Shown here: one piece after another, positions 35,337 to 43,899 of the stretch
Layout of the letters: every line of letters starts with the position of its first letter
Position numbering within the stretch: the first letter of the stretch is position 1
Origin: Bacteroidia bacterium
GTDB lineage: Bacteria; Bacteroidota; Bacteroidia; M30B66
Assembly: GCA_019695235.1 (NCBI GenBank)
Contig: JAIBAI010000012.1
Span: forward strand, 1-58,897
DNA length: 58,897 bases
Direction of reading: 5' to 3'
The notes under the pieces: model-generated
The model's input: only the letters and a program-made list of their open reading frames with translations
Databases searched by the model: none
Told to the model about the DNA's origin: nothing
Translations under genes and position numbers: made by a program

Positions 35337-37499
35337 TTAGTTTGTTGCTTCAGCTTTCGCAGCTCCAATATCGGTTCCCAGCCGCTGCAGGTAGGCAATC
35401 ACTGCAATAATTTCCTTCTGAGGCATTGATTCAATGCCTGCTTCACGTAAGCCAATGGTAATTTTTCTTGCTTGTTTCATCAGGTCTTTGTTTGCCTGCG
35501 TATCATAGCCTTCAGGATAGGGTACACCTAATTTCTGCATTGCCCTGATTTTAGCAGGCGTGCTGGCAGTATCCAAATCATGGTCGAGCAGCCAGGGGTA
35601 GGATGGCATAATTGAGCCTGGCGACATGGAACTTGGGTCATCCATGTGGTTGTAGTGCCAGCTATCCGGTTTTTTCAACTTGTTGGTTCCTTCTCTTGCA
35701 AGGTCCGGGCCGGTACGTTTTGAACCCCACTGGAAAGGATGGTCGTACACAAATTCACCAGCTTTGGAATATTCACCATAACGTTCAGTTTCAGCCCTGA
35801 ATGGGCGCACCATTTGGCTATGGCAGGTATAACAACCTTCGCGAACATAGATATCGCGCCCTTGCAATTCAAGCGGAGTATAAGGCTTTACACTTGCAAT
35901 GGTGGGTATATTTGATTTCACGAGGAAGGTGGGCACCATTTCAATGACCCCTCCGATAAGAATCACAATTAAGCTAAAAATCATCAGCTGTACAGGCCGG
36001 CGCTCGATGGGTCGGTGCCAGTGCTCACCCTTCACGTGGCGATTGGGCAATACATTTGCCAATGCAGGTGCTTCGCTGGGCTCATTAGCTACAAGTTTTC
36101 CTGCTGCGGCAGTCTTCCATAGATTTACTATCATAACAATAAATCCTGTCAGATACAACAGCCCTCCCAAGGAGCGAAGTGCATACATTGGCAGAATCTG
36201 TGTAACAGTTTCAAGGAAATTGGGGTATTTTAAAAAGCCATCTGCATTGAACTCCTGCCACATCAAACTTTGCACGAAGCCAGCCCAATAAAGGGGTATT
36301 GCATAAAACAGTATTCCCAGGGTGGCAATCCAAAAATGGAAATTTGCCATTTTGCGGGAGAAAAGTGGTTTGCCATAAATCATTGGGAAGAGCCAATAAA
36401 GCATACCGAAAGTCAACATACCATTCCAGCCTAATGCCCCCACGTGCACGTGTGCTACAATCCAATCAGTAAAATGCCCGATCGCGTTAACATTCTTCAG
36501 TGAAAGCATCGGACCTTCAAATGTTGACATTCCGTAGGCCGTAATTGCCACCACCATAAATTTTAGTACTACATCTTCACGCACTTTATCCCAAACACCG
36601 CGCAGAGTAAGTAAACCATTTATCATACCGCCCCATGATGGAGCAATGAGCATCACTGAGAAAACCACCCCTAAGGATTGTGCCCAGTCGGGAAGTGATG
36701 TGTAAAGCAAGTGGTGAGGGCCTGCCCAGATATATAAGAAAATCAATGCCCAGAAGTGAACAATTGATAACCTGTATGAATACACCGGTCTGTTTGCGGC
36801 TTTTGGAACGAAATAGTACATCAGCCCCAGATAGGGAGTTGTAAGGAAGAAAGCTACTGCATTGTGCCCGTACCACCATTGTACCAAAGCATCCTGCACT
36901 CCGGCATACCAACTGTAACTCTTTGTAAGTGAAATAGGAATTTCAAAAGAATTCACGATATGCAGCACCGCAACCGTAACCAGGGTGGCGATATAAAACC
37001 AGATTGCTACGTATAAATGCTGTACCCTTCTTTTCAGAATGGTGCCAAACATATTCCAACCGAAAACAACCCATATCAAAGTAATAGCGATATCAATCGG
37101 CCACTCAAGCTCTGCATACTCCTTACCGGATGTCATTCCAAGTGGTAAAGTGATAGCAGCTGCAAGAATAATCAATTGCCAGCCCCAGAAATGAATGTTA
37201 CTCAATACATCACTGTACATCCGGGCTTTGCATAGCCGTTGTAAGGAGTAATAAACTCCGGCAAATATGCCATTACCCACAAATGCAAAAATTACTGCAT
37301 TGGTATGCAACGGACGTACCCTCCCGAAGGATGTGTAAGGCAATCCAAAATTTAACTCAGGGAATACCAATTGTAGCGCCGCCAACAGGCCTACTGTCAT
37401 TCCAATCAAACCAAAAACAATGGTGGCGATGGCAAAATTTCTGACAATTTTATTGTCGTAACTGTATTGCTCTAAGGGTAGCGATGCGTCCTGTTGCAT
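35337..37499 (-). CDS. ccoNO: fused cbb3 cytochrome c oxidase subunits I and II (CcoN-CcoO)
   Basis: This 720-residue fusion is the catalytic unit of the high-affinity cbb3 oxidase. Residues of about 1-470 are CcoN, with 12 or so membrane helices. Heme and CuB ligands lie in WWYGHNAVAF, WAGPHHLLYTS and HFTDWIVAHVHVGALGWNG. After a linker and one membrane helix, the CcoO part carries one heme c (EGCYTCHSQMVRPFRAE) and ends with a CcoO-like helix region (KEIIAVIAYLQRLGTD). The N-O fusion is characteristic of Bacteroidota. It reduces oxygen to water and pumps protons at low oxygen. It is the second gene of the operon after ccoS. Confidence 0.96.
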   Translation of the reverse strand: MQQDASLPLEQYSYDNKIVRNFAIATIVFGLIGMTVGLLAALQLVFPELNFGLPYTSFGRVRPLHTNAVIFAFVGNGIFAGVYYSLQRLCKARMYSDVLSNIHFWGWQLIILAAAITLPLGMTSGKEYAELEWPIDIAITLIWVVFGWNMFGTILKRRVQHLYVAIWFYIATLVTVAVLHIVNSFEIPISLTKSYSWYAGVQDALVQWWYGHNAVAFFLTTPYLGLMYYFVPKAANRPVYSYRLSIVHFWALIFLYIWAGPHHLLYTSLPDWAQSLGVVFSVMLIAPSWGGMINGLLTLRGVWDKVREDVVLKFMVVAITAYGMSTFEGPMLSLKNVNAIGHFTDWIVAHVHVGALGWNGMLTFGMLYWLFPMIYGKPLFSRKMANFHFWIATLGILFYAIPLYWAGFVQSLMWQEFNADGFLKYPNFLETVTQILPMYALRSLGGLLYLTGFIVMIVNLWKTAAAGKLVANEPSEAPALANVLPNRHVKGEHWHRPIERRPVQLMIFSLIVILIGGVIEMVPTFLVKSNIPTIASVKPYTPLELQGRDIYVREGCYTCHSQMVRPFRAETERYGEYSKAGEFVYDHPFQWGSKRTGPDLAREGTNKLKKPDSWHYNHMDDPSSMSPGSIMPSYPWLLDHDLDTASTPAKIRAMQKLGVPYPEGYDTQANKDLMKQARKITIGLREAGIESMPQKEIIAVIAYLQRLGTDIGAAKAEATN

Positions 37500-37524
37500 A
37501 AGGGTATTTAGTGCTTGAATCTAT

Positions 37525-37698
37525 TTAATTTTTGTGTTTCTCTTGTTTATTTTCTCCTATCGGTTCCTCAAAAAGTATCCTGACAGATGGAGTATAATCA
37601 TCATCAAATTGCCCTTTACGAACCGCCCAAAGAAATGCCCCCAGAAAAACCAGGGCAACACAAAGGCTGATACCAATTAAAATATACAAGGCACTCAT
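37525..37698 (-). CDS. ccoS: cbb3 oxidase maturation protein CcoS
   Basis: This is a 57-residue protein. It reads MSALYILIGISLCVALVFLG, then AFLWAVRKGQFDD, and ends EKHKN. One membrane helix followed by AVRKGQFDD is the CcoS signature. CcoS is needed for heme and copper insertion into cbb3 oxidase. It is the first gene of the cco operon, 25 bp before ccoNO, with a consensus -7 element and an FNR-type palindrome upstream. Confidence 0.92.
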   Translation of the reverse strand: MSALYILIGISLCVALVFLGAFLWAVRKGQFDDDYTPSVRILFEEPIGENKQEKHKN

Positions 37699-37735
37699 GA
37701 TGACAATGAAGAATAATGCAATTATTTCTTTGCAG

Positions 37736-37802
37736 CAAAACTATTATATGATTCAAGGTACATGAATGACCAGCATCAGTTGAAAACATGATTTATATCA
37801 AG
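37736..37802 (-). promoter_or_regulatory. FNR-type operator and -7 element of the cco operon
   Basis: On the minus strand, TTGATATAAATCATG (within 37787-37802) matches the FNR layout TTGAT-N4-ATCAA with one change in the last arm. Downstream, TAGTTTTG (37743-37736) is an exact -7 element; the predicted start is near 37729, about 31 bp before ccoS. The palindrome centre is 58.5 bp from the end of the -7 element. No clear -33 TTG is seen, as expected for an activator-dependent promoter. Confidence 0.75.
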
Positions 37803-37976
37803 TTTTGGCAAGGCTAAAAAGAGGTAAGATTTTTCTCATTTGCGCCAAACATTCAATATTTTTTAGCTGTATATCAGACACTTAAGTAATTTCTAATATA
37901 CATTGTTTGTTTTTATGATGTAAGATTTGAAACTTTTATTGAAAATTAACGAATACTACCTCCTAACCTTTATTTT

Positions 37977-39854
37977 ATGAATAAATCAAAACACAATTAT
38001 GGACTTCAGGCGGCAAAGATTCTGAAGACAGTATTTGCAGTGGCTTTACTGGTAAGCGTAAGCAATTTGCAGGCGCAACCTGGCCGCAACAACAACAATA
38101 ACAACCGTGGTGGCAACTGTAATGGCCCCCAAAATGGCGGTGGTGGTAACCACGGCGGTGACGGGAACCATGGTGGTGGCGGTCATCACGGCGGTGGTGG
38201 ACATCATGGCGGTGGTCATCACGGCGGTGGCGGACATCATGGCGGTGGCGGACATCATGGCGGTGGAAATCATGGCGGTGGCGGCAACAGCAATTGTATG
38301 CCAGTTGTTTCAGCCAGCTTTTCAGCTGATGATTTGAGCGTAACTGCCACCAGTACCAAAGACCTCTCAAATGTGGTTTTGGAGTTTTGCGACGAAACAA
38401 CACAAAAATTTAACTGTGTAAATGGCAAGTCAAAAACCTTTTCCGGAACAGGTAGTAATGCTGGGAAGCTTATCCAGGGCGTATGGATTAAATCAGGTTG
38501 CAATAGCAGCAATGACGGCCCAGGTTATGGTGAATATGTTCCCAATCCGGATGAGTTTGTTTGTAATCCGGTTGCTCCATCTTGTTTTGCCTGGGAGATT
38601 GTTTCATACAGCCCCGGAAAACGTTATGATGACAGTGACCTGACAGCAGAGCGTTCAATTCCGGAACGTGCTTTGGGCGACCCACAAAAAAGTGATGCCG
38701 TTACCTCAGAAGCGGATGTAAATTTCGTGGCGCTTGGTTTTGGTGGTGAGCTGGTTATTAAATTCCAGTATCCTATTCAAAATGGCCCCGGTGCTGATGT
38801 GAAAGTATGGGAAACTACTTACCCTAACAACACTGGAAATTGTGCAGCATACCCTGAAACTATCAATGCATTTGCATCACAAGATGGATGTAACTGGGAA
38901 TTTATCGGTGGCGGATGTCAGGACACTGAACTTGACCTTGGGGTATTATCATGGGCGCAGTTTATTAAACTGATAGATGTATCACCCAAAGCAGCATTTG
39001 CCGCAGTAGGTCATATCGCCGATGGTTATGATGTTGATGGTATCGAGTGTTTGAATGGTGCTGCTGAGAACCCTGAACTTGAAAGTACTGATTGTAAATT
39101 TGCTGTAGCACTTATCGCGTTCGATCAAAAATTGCGTAAAGATGGTCAGCCTGTTCTTGCTCCTCGTAGCGATGGGAACAACGCATTGGGCGAACCCGAA
39201 CGCGTTGATGCTGGTGTAAACTTTGCTTCTCTTGGCTTTGGAGGTTCTATCATCCTTGGTTTTAACTGTGTAATTTTCGACAAACCAGGTGATGACATTG
39301 AAATTGCTGAAACTTCTTTTGGAACTCCTGCTTGTTCGGTATATCCTGAAAAGGCACTTGTAGAAGGTTCTCTTGACCTCGTTTCATGGGAGGTGTTGGC
39401 AGCTGAGATTTGCCAGGATGCATTTATTGATTTAGCTGGTAGAGGACCTATCAAATACCTAAAAATCACTGATATCTCTGATGCTTCTAAATTTGCTAAT
39501 TCAGTTGAAACAGATGGTTATGATGTTGACGGGGTGGTTGTTTTACAGCCTGGTTGTTCAGCAGCTCCACGTATGGCTGAGAAAATGACACCTGCTATTG
39601 CCGGAACAAAAATTTACCCAAATCCGGTAAGCAATCAACTTTCTGTAAGCTTCAACACAGGAGATGTTCAGGAAAGTATCAGTGTGCGTATCTTCAATGC
39701 AATGGGTCAGGTAGTGGTTGCCGAAAACTTCACTGCCGAACGCAGCGCAGAGATTAATAAAAACATCAACCTTTCATCTGTTGCAAACGGTGTTTACTTC
39801 ATCAGTGTTGAACGCAATGATGTACGTGAAACCTTCCAGATTGTAAAACAATAA
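37977..39854 (+). CDS. T9SS-exported protein with His/Gly-rich region and two repeated domains
   Basis: This 625-residue secreted protein has a signal peptide (about 1-32, ending NLQAQ). Residues of about 55-105 are a Gly/His tract built from HHGGGG units, which could bind Cu, Ni or Zn. Two copies of a roughly 150-residue beta domain follow, at about 205-365 and 370-530. Shared features are ALGxPxxxDA, NFxxLGFGG, a Cys in CAAYPE/CSVYPE, and xDGYDVDGxxxL. The C-terminus is a type A sorting domain (KIYPNPVSNQLSVSF to the final ETFQIVKQ). I do not know the function. It sits on the opposite strand between the cco operon and the copper ATPase unit, so a metal-related role is possible but unproven. 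Confidence 0.82.
   Translation: MNKSKHNYGLQAAKILKTVFAVALLVSVSNLQAQPGRNNNNNNRGGNCNGPQNGGGGNHGGDGNHGGGGHHGGGGHHGGGHHGGGGHHGGGGHHGGGNHGGGGNSNCMPVVSASFSADDLSVTATSTKDLSNVVLEFCDETTQKFNCVNGKSKTFSGTGSNAGKLIQGVWIKSGCNSSNDGPGYGEYVPNPDEFVCNPVAPSCFAWEIVSYSPGKRYDDSDLTAERSIPERALGDPQKSDAVTSEADVNFVALGFGGELVIKFQYPIQNGPGADVKVWETTYPNNTGNCAAYPETINAFASQDGCNWEFIGGGCQDTELDLGVLSWAQFIKLIDVSPKAAFAAVGHIADGYDVDGIECLNGAAENPELESTDCKFAVALIAFDQKLRKDGQPVLAPRSDGNNALGEPERVDAGVNFASLGFGGSIILGFNCVIFDKPGDDIEIAETSFGTPACSVYPEKALVEGSLDLVSWEVLAAEICQDAFIDLAGRGPIKYLKITDISDASKFANSVETDGYDVDGVVVLQPGCSAAPRMAEKMTPAIAGTKIYPNPVSNQLSVSFNTGDVQESISVRIFNAMGQVVVAENFTAERSAEINKNINLSSVANGVYFISVERNDVRETFQIVKQ
38136..38286 (+). repeat. in-frame short tandem repeat encoding Gly/His tract
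   Basis: Tandem variants of a 12-15-base unit (GGTCATCACGGCGGT and relatives) encode HHGGGG repeats inside the T9SS protein. Copies are similar but not identical, so copy number may vary between strains. Confidence 0.85.
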
Positions 39855-39874
39855 TTGTTTGGTTCCTTTAAATG

Positions 39875-39907
39875 AAAGCGGCTGCTCTACTGAGCAGCCG
39901 CTTTTTT
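39875..39907 (+). terminator. intrinsic terminator of the His/Gly-rich protein gene
   Basis: The arms AAAGCGGCTGCTC/GAGCAGCCGCTTT form a 13-bp stem with a 4-nt loop, followed by a T-run. The right end touches the ccoI stop codon, so it may also work weakly for the opposite strand. Confidence 0.9.
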
Positions 39908-42333
39908 TATGCTAATTTCATGCGCTTTGCGGTCAACCAGGTAAGCAAAGTTGCCAGTGCTACAATGCTGATTGAGGCTGCCGGCATGAGAATTGCTGCA
40001 ATAACAGGTTGCAGTGCCCCTCTGAGCGCAAATGATAAGCCAATAATGTTGTAAACAATAGAAAAGATAAAACTCCAGGCAATGATTGTTCTGGCATGCC
40101 TGCTAAATCTCAGCAGGACACTAAGCCGCCCCATACTTTCGCCTTGAATAATTCCATCACAGGCCGGAGAGAAATTGTTAACATCATCGCTAACTGCAAT
40201 TCCTACGGTGCTTTCTTTCAAAGCCCCTGCATCGTTAAGGCCATCACCCAGCATGAGTGTATTCTTACCCCCGGATTTCAAATTTTTTATAAAATTCAGT
40301 TTGTCTTCCGGTTGGTATCTGAAATGCATGCGTTCATCCTTAAACCAAGTACTTAGCCATGACTTATCTGCTGAATGGTCGCCACTGACTAAATAAATCT
40401 GGTGGTTTTTTTCTAATTCAGCCATTTGTTCTGCTAAACCTTCCCGCATTTTGTTCCGAAAAACAAACCTCCCAAAAGGTTCCTTATTTATACTAAGAAA
40501 CACACTCGTTTCAGTATCCTGTGCTGGTAAAGCACCTGTAAATGCCGCTGAACCAAGCTGAATCAATTCTCCCTGGCAATAGCCCTGCAGCCCCAGGCCT
40601 GGCACCTCATCAAACTCGATGATTTCTGTAGTTTTACATAGCTCCATAGCTTCTCCAATGCGTCGGCTTAAGGGGTGGTTCGACTGTGCTACAAGCGAAG
40701 CTATTGCACTAAATTGGGTCGCATTGAGGGTCTTCCCTTCATACAACGGTTTTGAATCCCGGCCCGGTGTTATAGTGCCTGTTTTATCAAACACCAAGGT
40801 ATCTGTGTTACCGAGTTTTTCTATTACGGTCGGATGCTTAAGGTACAATCCGTTTTGGGCTAAGATGCGCAAAACGTGACCATTGGTAAAGGTGGCAGCC
40901 AGCAACAGAATGCAGGGACAGGCCACTATCAGGATGGTTGTTACTGCGTTCCATGCAAGAATAGGCGCGCCCTGCCAATACCAATAGCCTGCAGCAAGTA
41001 CAGCAAGCACGAACACCACCGCCGTGAAGTACTGGTTGATGCGATTCACCATACCACTTTCTGACCTGTTTTCATCTTCGGTGAAAGCACTGTTATTCCA
41101 CAAACGCGTCAGGTAGCTTTGTTCTACTTCACTTACTACTTCTAAGTCAATGGCTGTACCCAACTGCCGGCCTCCGGCATATATCAAATCTCCCTTTACA
41201 ATTGGCTCCGGCCTGGCCTCCCCTGTCACAAAACTATAATCAATGCTGGCGCTATCACTCAAAAGTATCGCATCGGCTGGTATAACCTCCCTGTTTCGGA
41301 TACGCATGCGCATACCACTTTTGAGTTTGCTTACCTGCACCTGCTGTATCGTTTCGTTTTCAACCACTGAAACTGCAAGTGGGAAATATGAACGGTAATC
41401 TCTGTCGAAAGCCATCGTTTCAAAGGTGCGGTCTTGAAAAGCCCGGCCAACCAACATAAAGAATACAATTCCGGCCATTGAGTCAAAATAACCTGGGCCT
41501 GTACCACTTGCCAATTCGTAAACACTACGGATGAATGTAATCAGGATAGCTGCCGCTAAAGGCAAATCAATGTTCAAATGCCTCGAACGAATAGCCCCAA
41601 GGGCAGATATAAAGAAGTCGCGACTACTATACAGCAGTACAGGCAGACTTAAAGCCAGGTTTAACAATGAGAAGGTCCATTTGAGGCCCGGCTGAACATC
41701 AACCCCCGAAATTGCAAAATATTCAGGGAAACTCAACATCATGATGTTTCCGAAACAGAAACCAGCTACGCCCACCTTCGCCCATTTCTGCCGGCTAAGT
41801 TTACGAATGTTTTTTTTCTCAATTGCGTCAAGGCTGATATGCGGCTGATAGCCCACGTGCGACATCCGGGAGGCGATGGCAGCCAGTGAAGTCAGCGCCG
41901 GATTGTACACAAGACTGATTGTTCTATTCGGAAAGTTGACTGAGCTGCTGATAACACCCGGATCGAGTTTTCTGAAATTTTCAAGCAGCCAGATGCATGA
42001 ACTGCAATGCATGCCTGGCACAAAGAAGCTCACATGACATTGGGTGGCGCTGTTGAACTGTAAGAGCTTATTCCGGATTTCAGGCTGGTCTAAATAACTG
42101 AATTTATCTTTATACAAATCAGGGTCGGGGCTATTGCCAACACCCTCGCCCATAGCATAATAGGTGCAAAGCTTGTTTTCATCCAGTATCTCGTAAACAA
42201 GCTTACAACCTTTACAGCAAAAAGAATGACTTTTAAATACAATTGTATCTTGCTCACATGGTTCGCCGCAGTGATAACAGGCTTCTGTACCCTTTGTAAT
42301 TTCAGGGCTATGTAACTGCCCTCTCTGTTCCAT
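39907..42333 (-). CDS. ccoI: CcoI-type copper-translocating P-type ATPase
   Basis: This 808-residue P1B ATPase is of the kind that exports Cu(I) for cbb3 oxidase assembly. An N-terminal zinc-finger-like Cys cluster (CYHCGEPC, then CCKGC) precedes a heavy-metal domain with GMHCSSC. About eight membrane helices surround the ion site VACPCILLLA. The phosphorylation motif is VFDKTGTITPG, the nucleotide domain has NHPLSRR, and the hinge is GDGLNDAGAL. The Cys-rich N-terminus is typical of FixI/CcoI rather than CopA. The ATG overlaps the hemerythrin-like gene stop by one base, so the two are coupled and share the FNR-type promoter upstream. Confidence 0.93.
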   Translation of the reverse strand: MEQRGQLHSPEITKGTEACYHCGEPCEQDTIVFKSHSFCCKGCKLVYEILDENKLCTYYAMGEGVGNSPDPDLYKDKFSYLDQPEIRNKLLQFNSATQCHVSFFVPGMHCSSCIWLLENFRKLDPGVISSSVNFPNRTISLVYNPALTSLAAIASRMSHVGYQPHISLDAIEKKNIRKLSRQKWAKVGVAGFCFGNIMMLSFPEYFAISGVDVQPGLKWTFSLLNLALSLPVLLYSSRDFFISALGAIRSRHLNIDLPLAAAILITFIRSVYELASGTGPGYFDSMAGIVFFMLVGRAFQDRTFETMAFDRDYRSYFPLAVSVVENETIQQVQVSKLKSGMRMRIRNREVIPADAILLSDSASIDYSFVTGEARPEPIVKGDLIYAGGRQLGTAIDLEVVSEVEQSYLTRLWNNSAFTEDENRSESGMVNRINQYFTAVVFVLAVLAAGYWYWQGAPILAWNAVTTILIVACPCILLLAATFTNGHVLRILAQNGLYLKHPTVIEKLGNTDTLVFDKTGTITPGRDSKPLYEGKTLNATQFSAIASLVAQSNHPLSRRIGEAMELCKTTEIIEFDEVPGLGLQGYCQGELIQLGSAAFTGALPAQDTETSVFLSINKEPFGRFVFRNKMREGLAEQMAELEKNHQIYLVSGDHSADKSWLSTWFKDERMHFRYQPEDKLNFIKNLKSGGKNTLMLGDGLNDAGALKESTVGIAVSDDVNNFSPACDGIIQGESMGRLSVLLRFSRHARTIIAWSFIFSIVYNIIGLSFALRGALQPVIAAILMPAASISIVALATLLTWLTAKRMKLA

Positions 42334-42923
42334 CAGGCATCACCTCCATGGCCATATTCAAGAGCATCATCCTGCTGAGAGCGGTTTAATACCATTTCTT
42401 CTATGGTTGCTATTCTTGGTAATAGAAACTGGTCTTCTCGGTAAAGCTGCTGCGTTAAATCTTCGGAAAACTCCTGAAGTTCTGCATAACACAACTTCAT
42501 GGCTTCGTCTGTTTTTGCAGGAGGCTGGAACTGATTCGTCAGGCTGCGCAAGCTCTCGAGCATTGTTAAAATACCTGCATGCTCTGCCTTAATTTGCCTG
42601 ATACTGCTTTCAGTCAGCTTGATTTTCAAAAAACGGGAAGGTTCTTTTTGCTTATAAACCTCTAACAGCTTACGTAAAAACGGAAACAAATTTGTTTCCT
42701 GCAGGCTAATCAACTGTTCAATCTTGGGGCGCAATGATTCTAATGATTTCACCACCTGTGTCAGAATGTGTTGTTCAGAAGGATTGTTACGCAGAGCGGA
42801 TTGTAAATTAAGGATTATTAAGTCAAGCATTTTGCGGGTAAACGCATGCTGCCTGTTTTCAATAAAATCTAATAAATCGTACTCATCTACCCTGTTAAAG
42901 TCTATGTGGTTGTAGTAAGTCAC
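42333..42923 (-). CDS. hemerythrin-like helical protein with incomplete diiron ligands
   Basis: This helical protein of about 196 residues resembles the hemerythrin/RIC (YtfE, ScdA) family by the pattern RQHAFTRKML, ETNLFPFLRKL, KAEHAGILTML and REDQFLLPRI. RIC proteins repair iron-sulfur clusters after nitrosative stress. Here the two HxxxE histidines are missing: QLISLQETNLFPF and LTQQLYREDQFLLPR keep the glutamates but not the His. A full diiron site is therefore doubtful. No ATG is near the 5' end. TTG at 42947 overlaps the -7 element, so GTG at 42923 is the better start. It is coupled to ccoI by a one-base overlap. Confidence 0.7.
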   Translation of the reverse strand: MTYYNHIDFNRVDEYDLLDFIENRQHAFTRKMLDLIILNLQSALRNNPSEQHILTQVVKSLESLRPKIEQLISLQETNLFPFLRKLLEVYKQKEPSRFLKIKLTESSIRQIKAEHAGILTMLESLRSLTNQFQPPAKTDEAMKLCYAELQEFSEDLTQQLYREDQFLLPRIATIEEMVLNRSQQDDALEYGHGGDA

Positions 42924-42944
42924 CTGAGCAGTCTTTCGCAGAAG

Positions 42945-43011
42945 CAAAGATGAAAATCAGTAATCAAAATCTACATGACCCTTCTCAGGTCAAAACATGA
43001 TTTATGTCAGG
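42945..43011 (-). promoter_or_regulatory. FNR-type operator and -7 element of the hemerythrin-ccoI unit
   Basis: On the minus strand, CCTGACATAAATCATG (43011-42996) has the TGA-N6-TCA dyad of Crp/FNR sites. Downstream, CATCTTTG (42952-42945) is a -7 element with one mismatch. The distance from dyad centre to the -7 end is 58.5 bp, identical to the cco operon promoter. A second dyad, TGACC-N7-GGTCA (42976-42992), lies between them. Confidence 0.72.
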
Positions 43012-43021
43012 AACTTCCTGA

Positions 43022-43735
43022 TTAATCCAATACATTGGCCATTCGCACCAACTGCCTTTGGTCAAGTATTGCAATTTTTTTTCCGTTAAGACCAATCATT
43101 CCTTCGGCTTTGAACTCACTCAGCAGGCGGATTACGGTTTCTGTGGCTGTGCCCACAATATTGGCAATATCTTCACGGCTTAATACTACCCCAATGGTGG
43201 TGCCATCGTTCTCATACCCGTAGGTTTCTTTCAGATACAATAAGGCTTCGGCGACCCTCTCACGAACTGGTTTTTGTGCCAGCTTGGTCATGCGATGCTC
43301 GGCATTGCCTAAATCACTTGAAAGCAATTTCATAATCTCCATTGACAGGTTACCATTGTTTTTCAGCAAACTGAAAAAGGTTTGTTTGGGTATATGGCAA
43401 ACGCGGGCATCTTCAATCACCTCAGCACTTGCAGAGTACTTATCACCCCCCAGCAAAGAGCGGTATCCCATGATATCCCCTTCTTTTACGAGCCTGACAA
43501 TCTGCTCCTTGCCTTCATCGCCAATTTGAAAAACCTTGATTTTTCCTTCTTTCACACAGTATAAACCGTGTGGATAGGCGCCAATATTGAAAATAATCTG
43601 CCCTTTTTTGTAATAGGTACAACCTTTTTCATTGTTTAACTGCTCCAGCTCAGTGCCATGCAGGTCACAAAACACAGATTTGCCTCTCGATTCGCAGTGA
43701 CTACAGTCGGGTTGTTCCGAAATTTTACGCAACAT
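43022..43735 (-). CDS. Crp/Fnr-family regulator with N-terminal cysteines (FNR-like)
   Basis: This 237-residue regulator has N-terminal cysteines C11, C14 and C23 (CSHCESRGKSVFC) plus C113 in DARVCHIP. The pattern resembles the four ligands of the oxygen-labile [4Fe-4S] cluster of E. coli FNR. The cyclic-nucleotide-fold domain follows (KKGQIIFNIG, KEGKIKVFQIG, KEGDIMGYRSLL). The C-terminal helix-turn-helix reads LSREDIANIVGTATETVIRLLSEF. It probably activates genes at low oxygen. The likely targets adjoin it: FNR-type dyads precede the hemerythrin-ccoI unit and the cco operon. The gene is just upstream of the first of these, on the same strand. Confidence 0.92.
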   Translation of the reverse strand: MLRKISEQPDCSHCESRGKSVFCDLHGTELEQLNNEKGCTYYKKGQIIFNIGAYPHGLYCVKEGKIKVFQIGDEGKEQIVRLVKEGDIMGYRSLLGGDKYSASAEVIEDARVCHIPKQTFFSLLKNNGNLSMEIMKLLSSDLGNAEHRMTKLAQKPVRERVAEALLYLKETYGYENDGTTIGVVLSREDIANIVGTATETVIRLLSEFKAEGMIGLNGKKIAILDQRQLVRMANVLD

Positions 43736-43899
43736 CTCTCAATAGAAATTCGTGTAAAAATAACCCAAACAAACTTAAAAACTACCTTTTATCAGTATTT
43801 TTTATACCCCATTTTACCGGGCTTATTCACAATTTGCTTTTGGGGAAGAAATTTGTGCTCCGGCAACCAACTTTAAGCCTGATGTACCATATTTGTGTT

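Noticed and set aside
37975-38403. 142-residue minus-strand Arg/His-rich frame
   Set aside because: It is the antisense reading of the Gly/His repeat in the T9SS protein gene.
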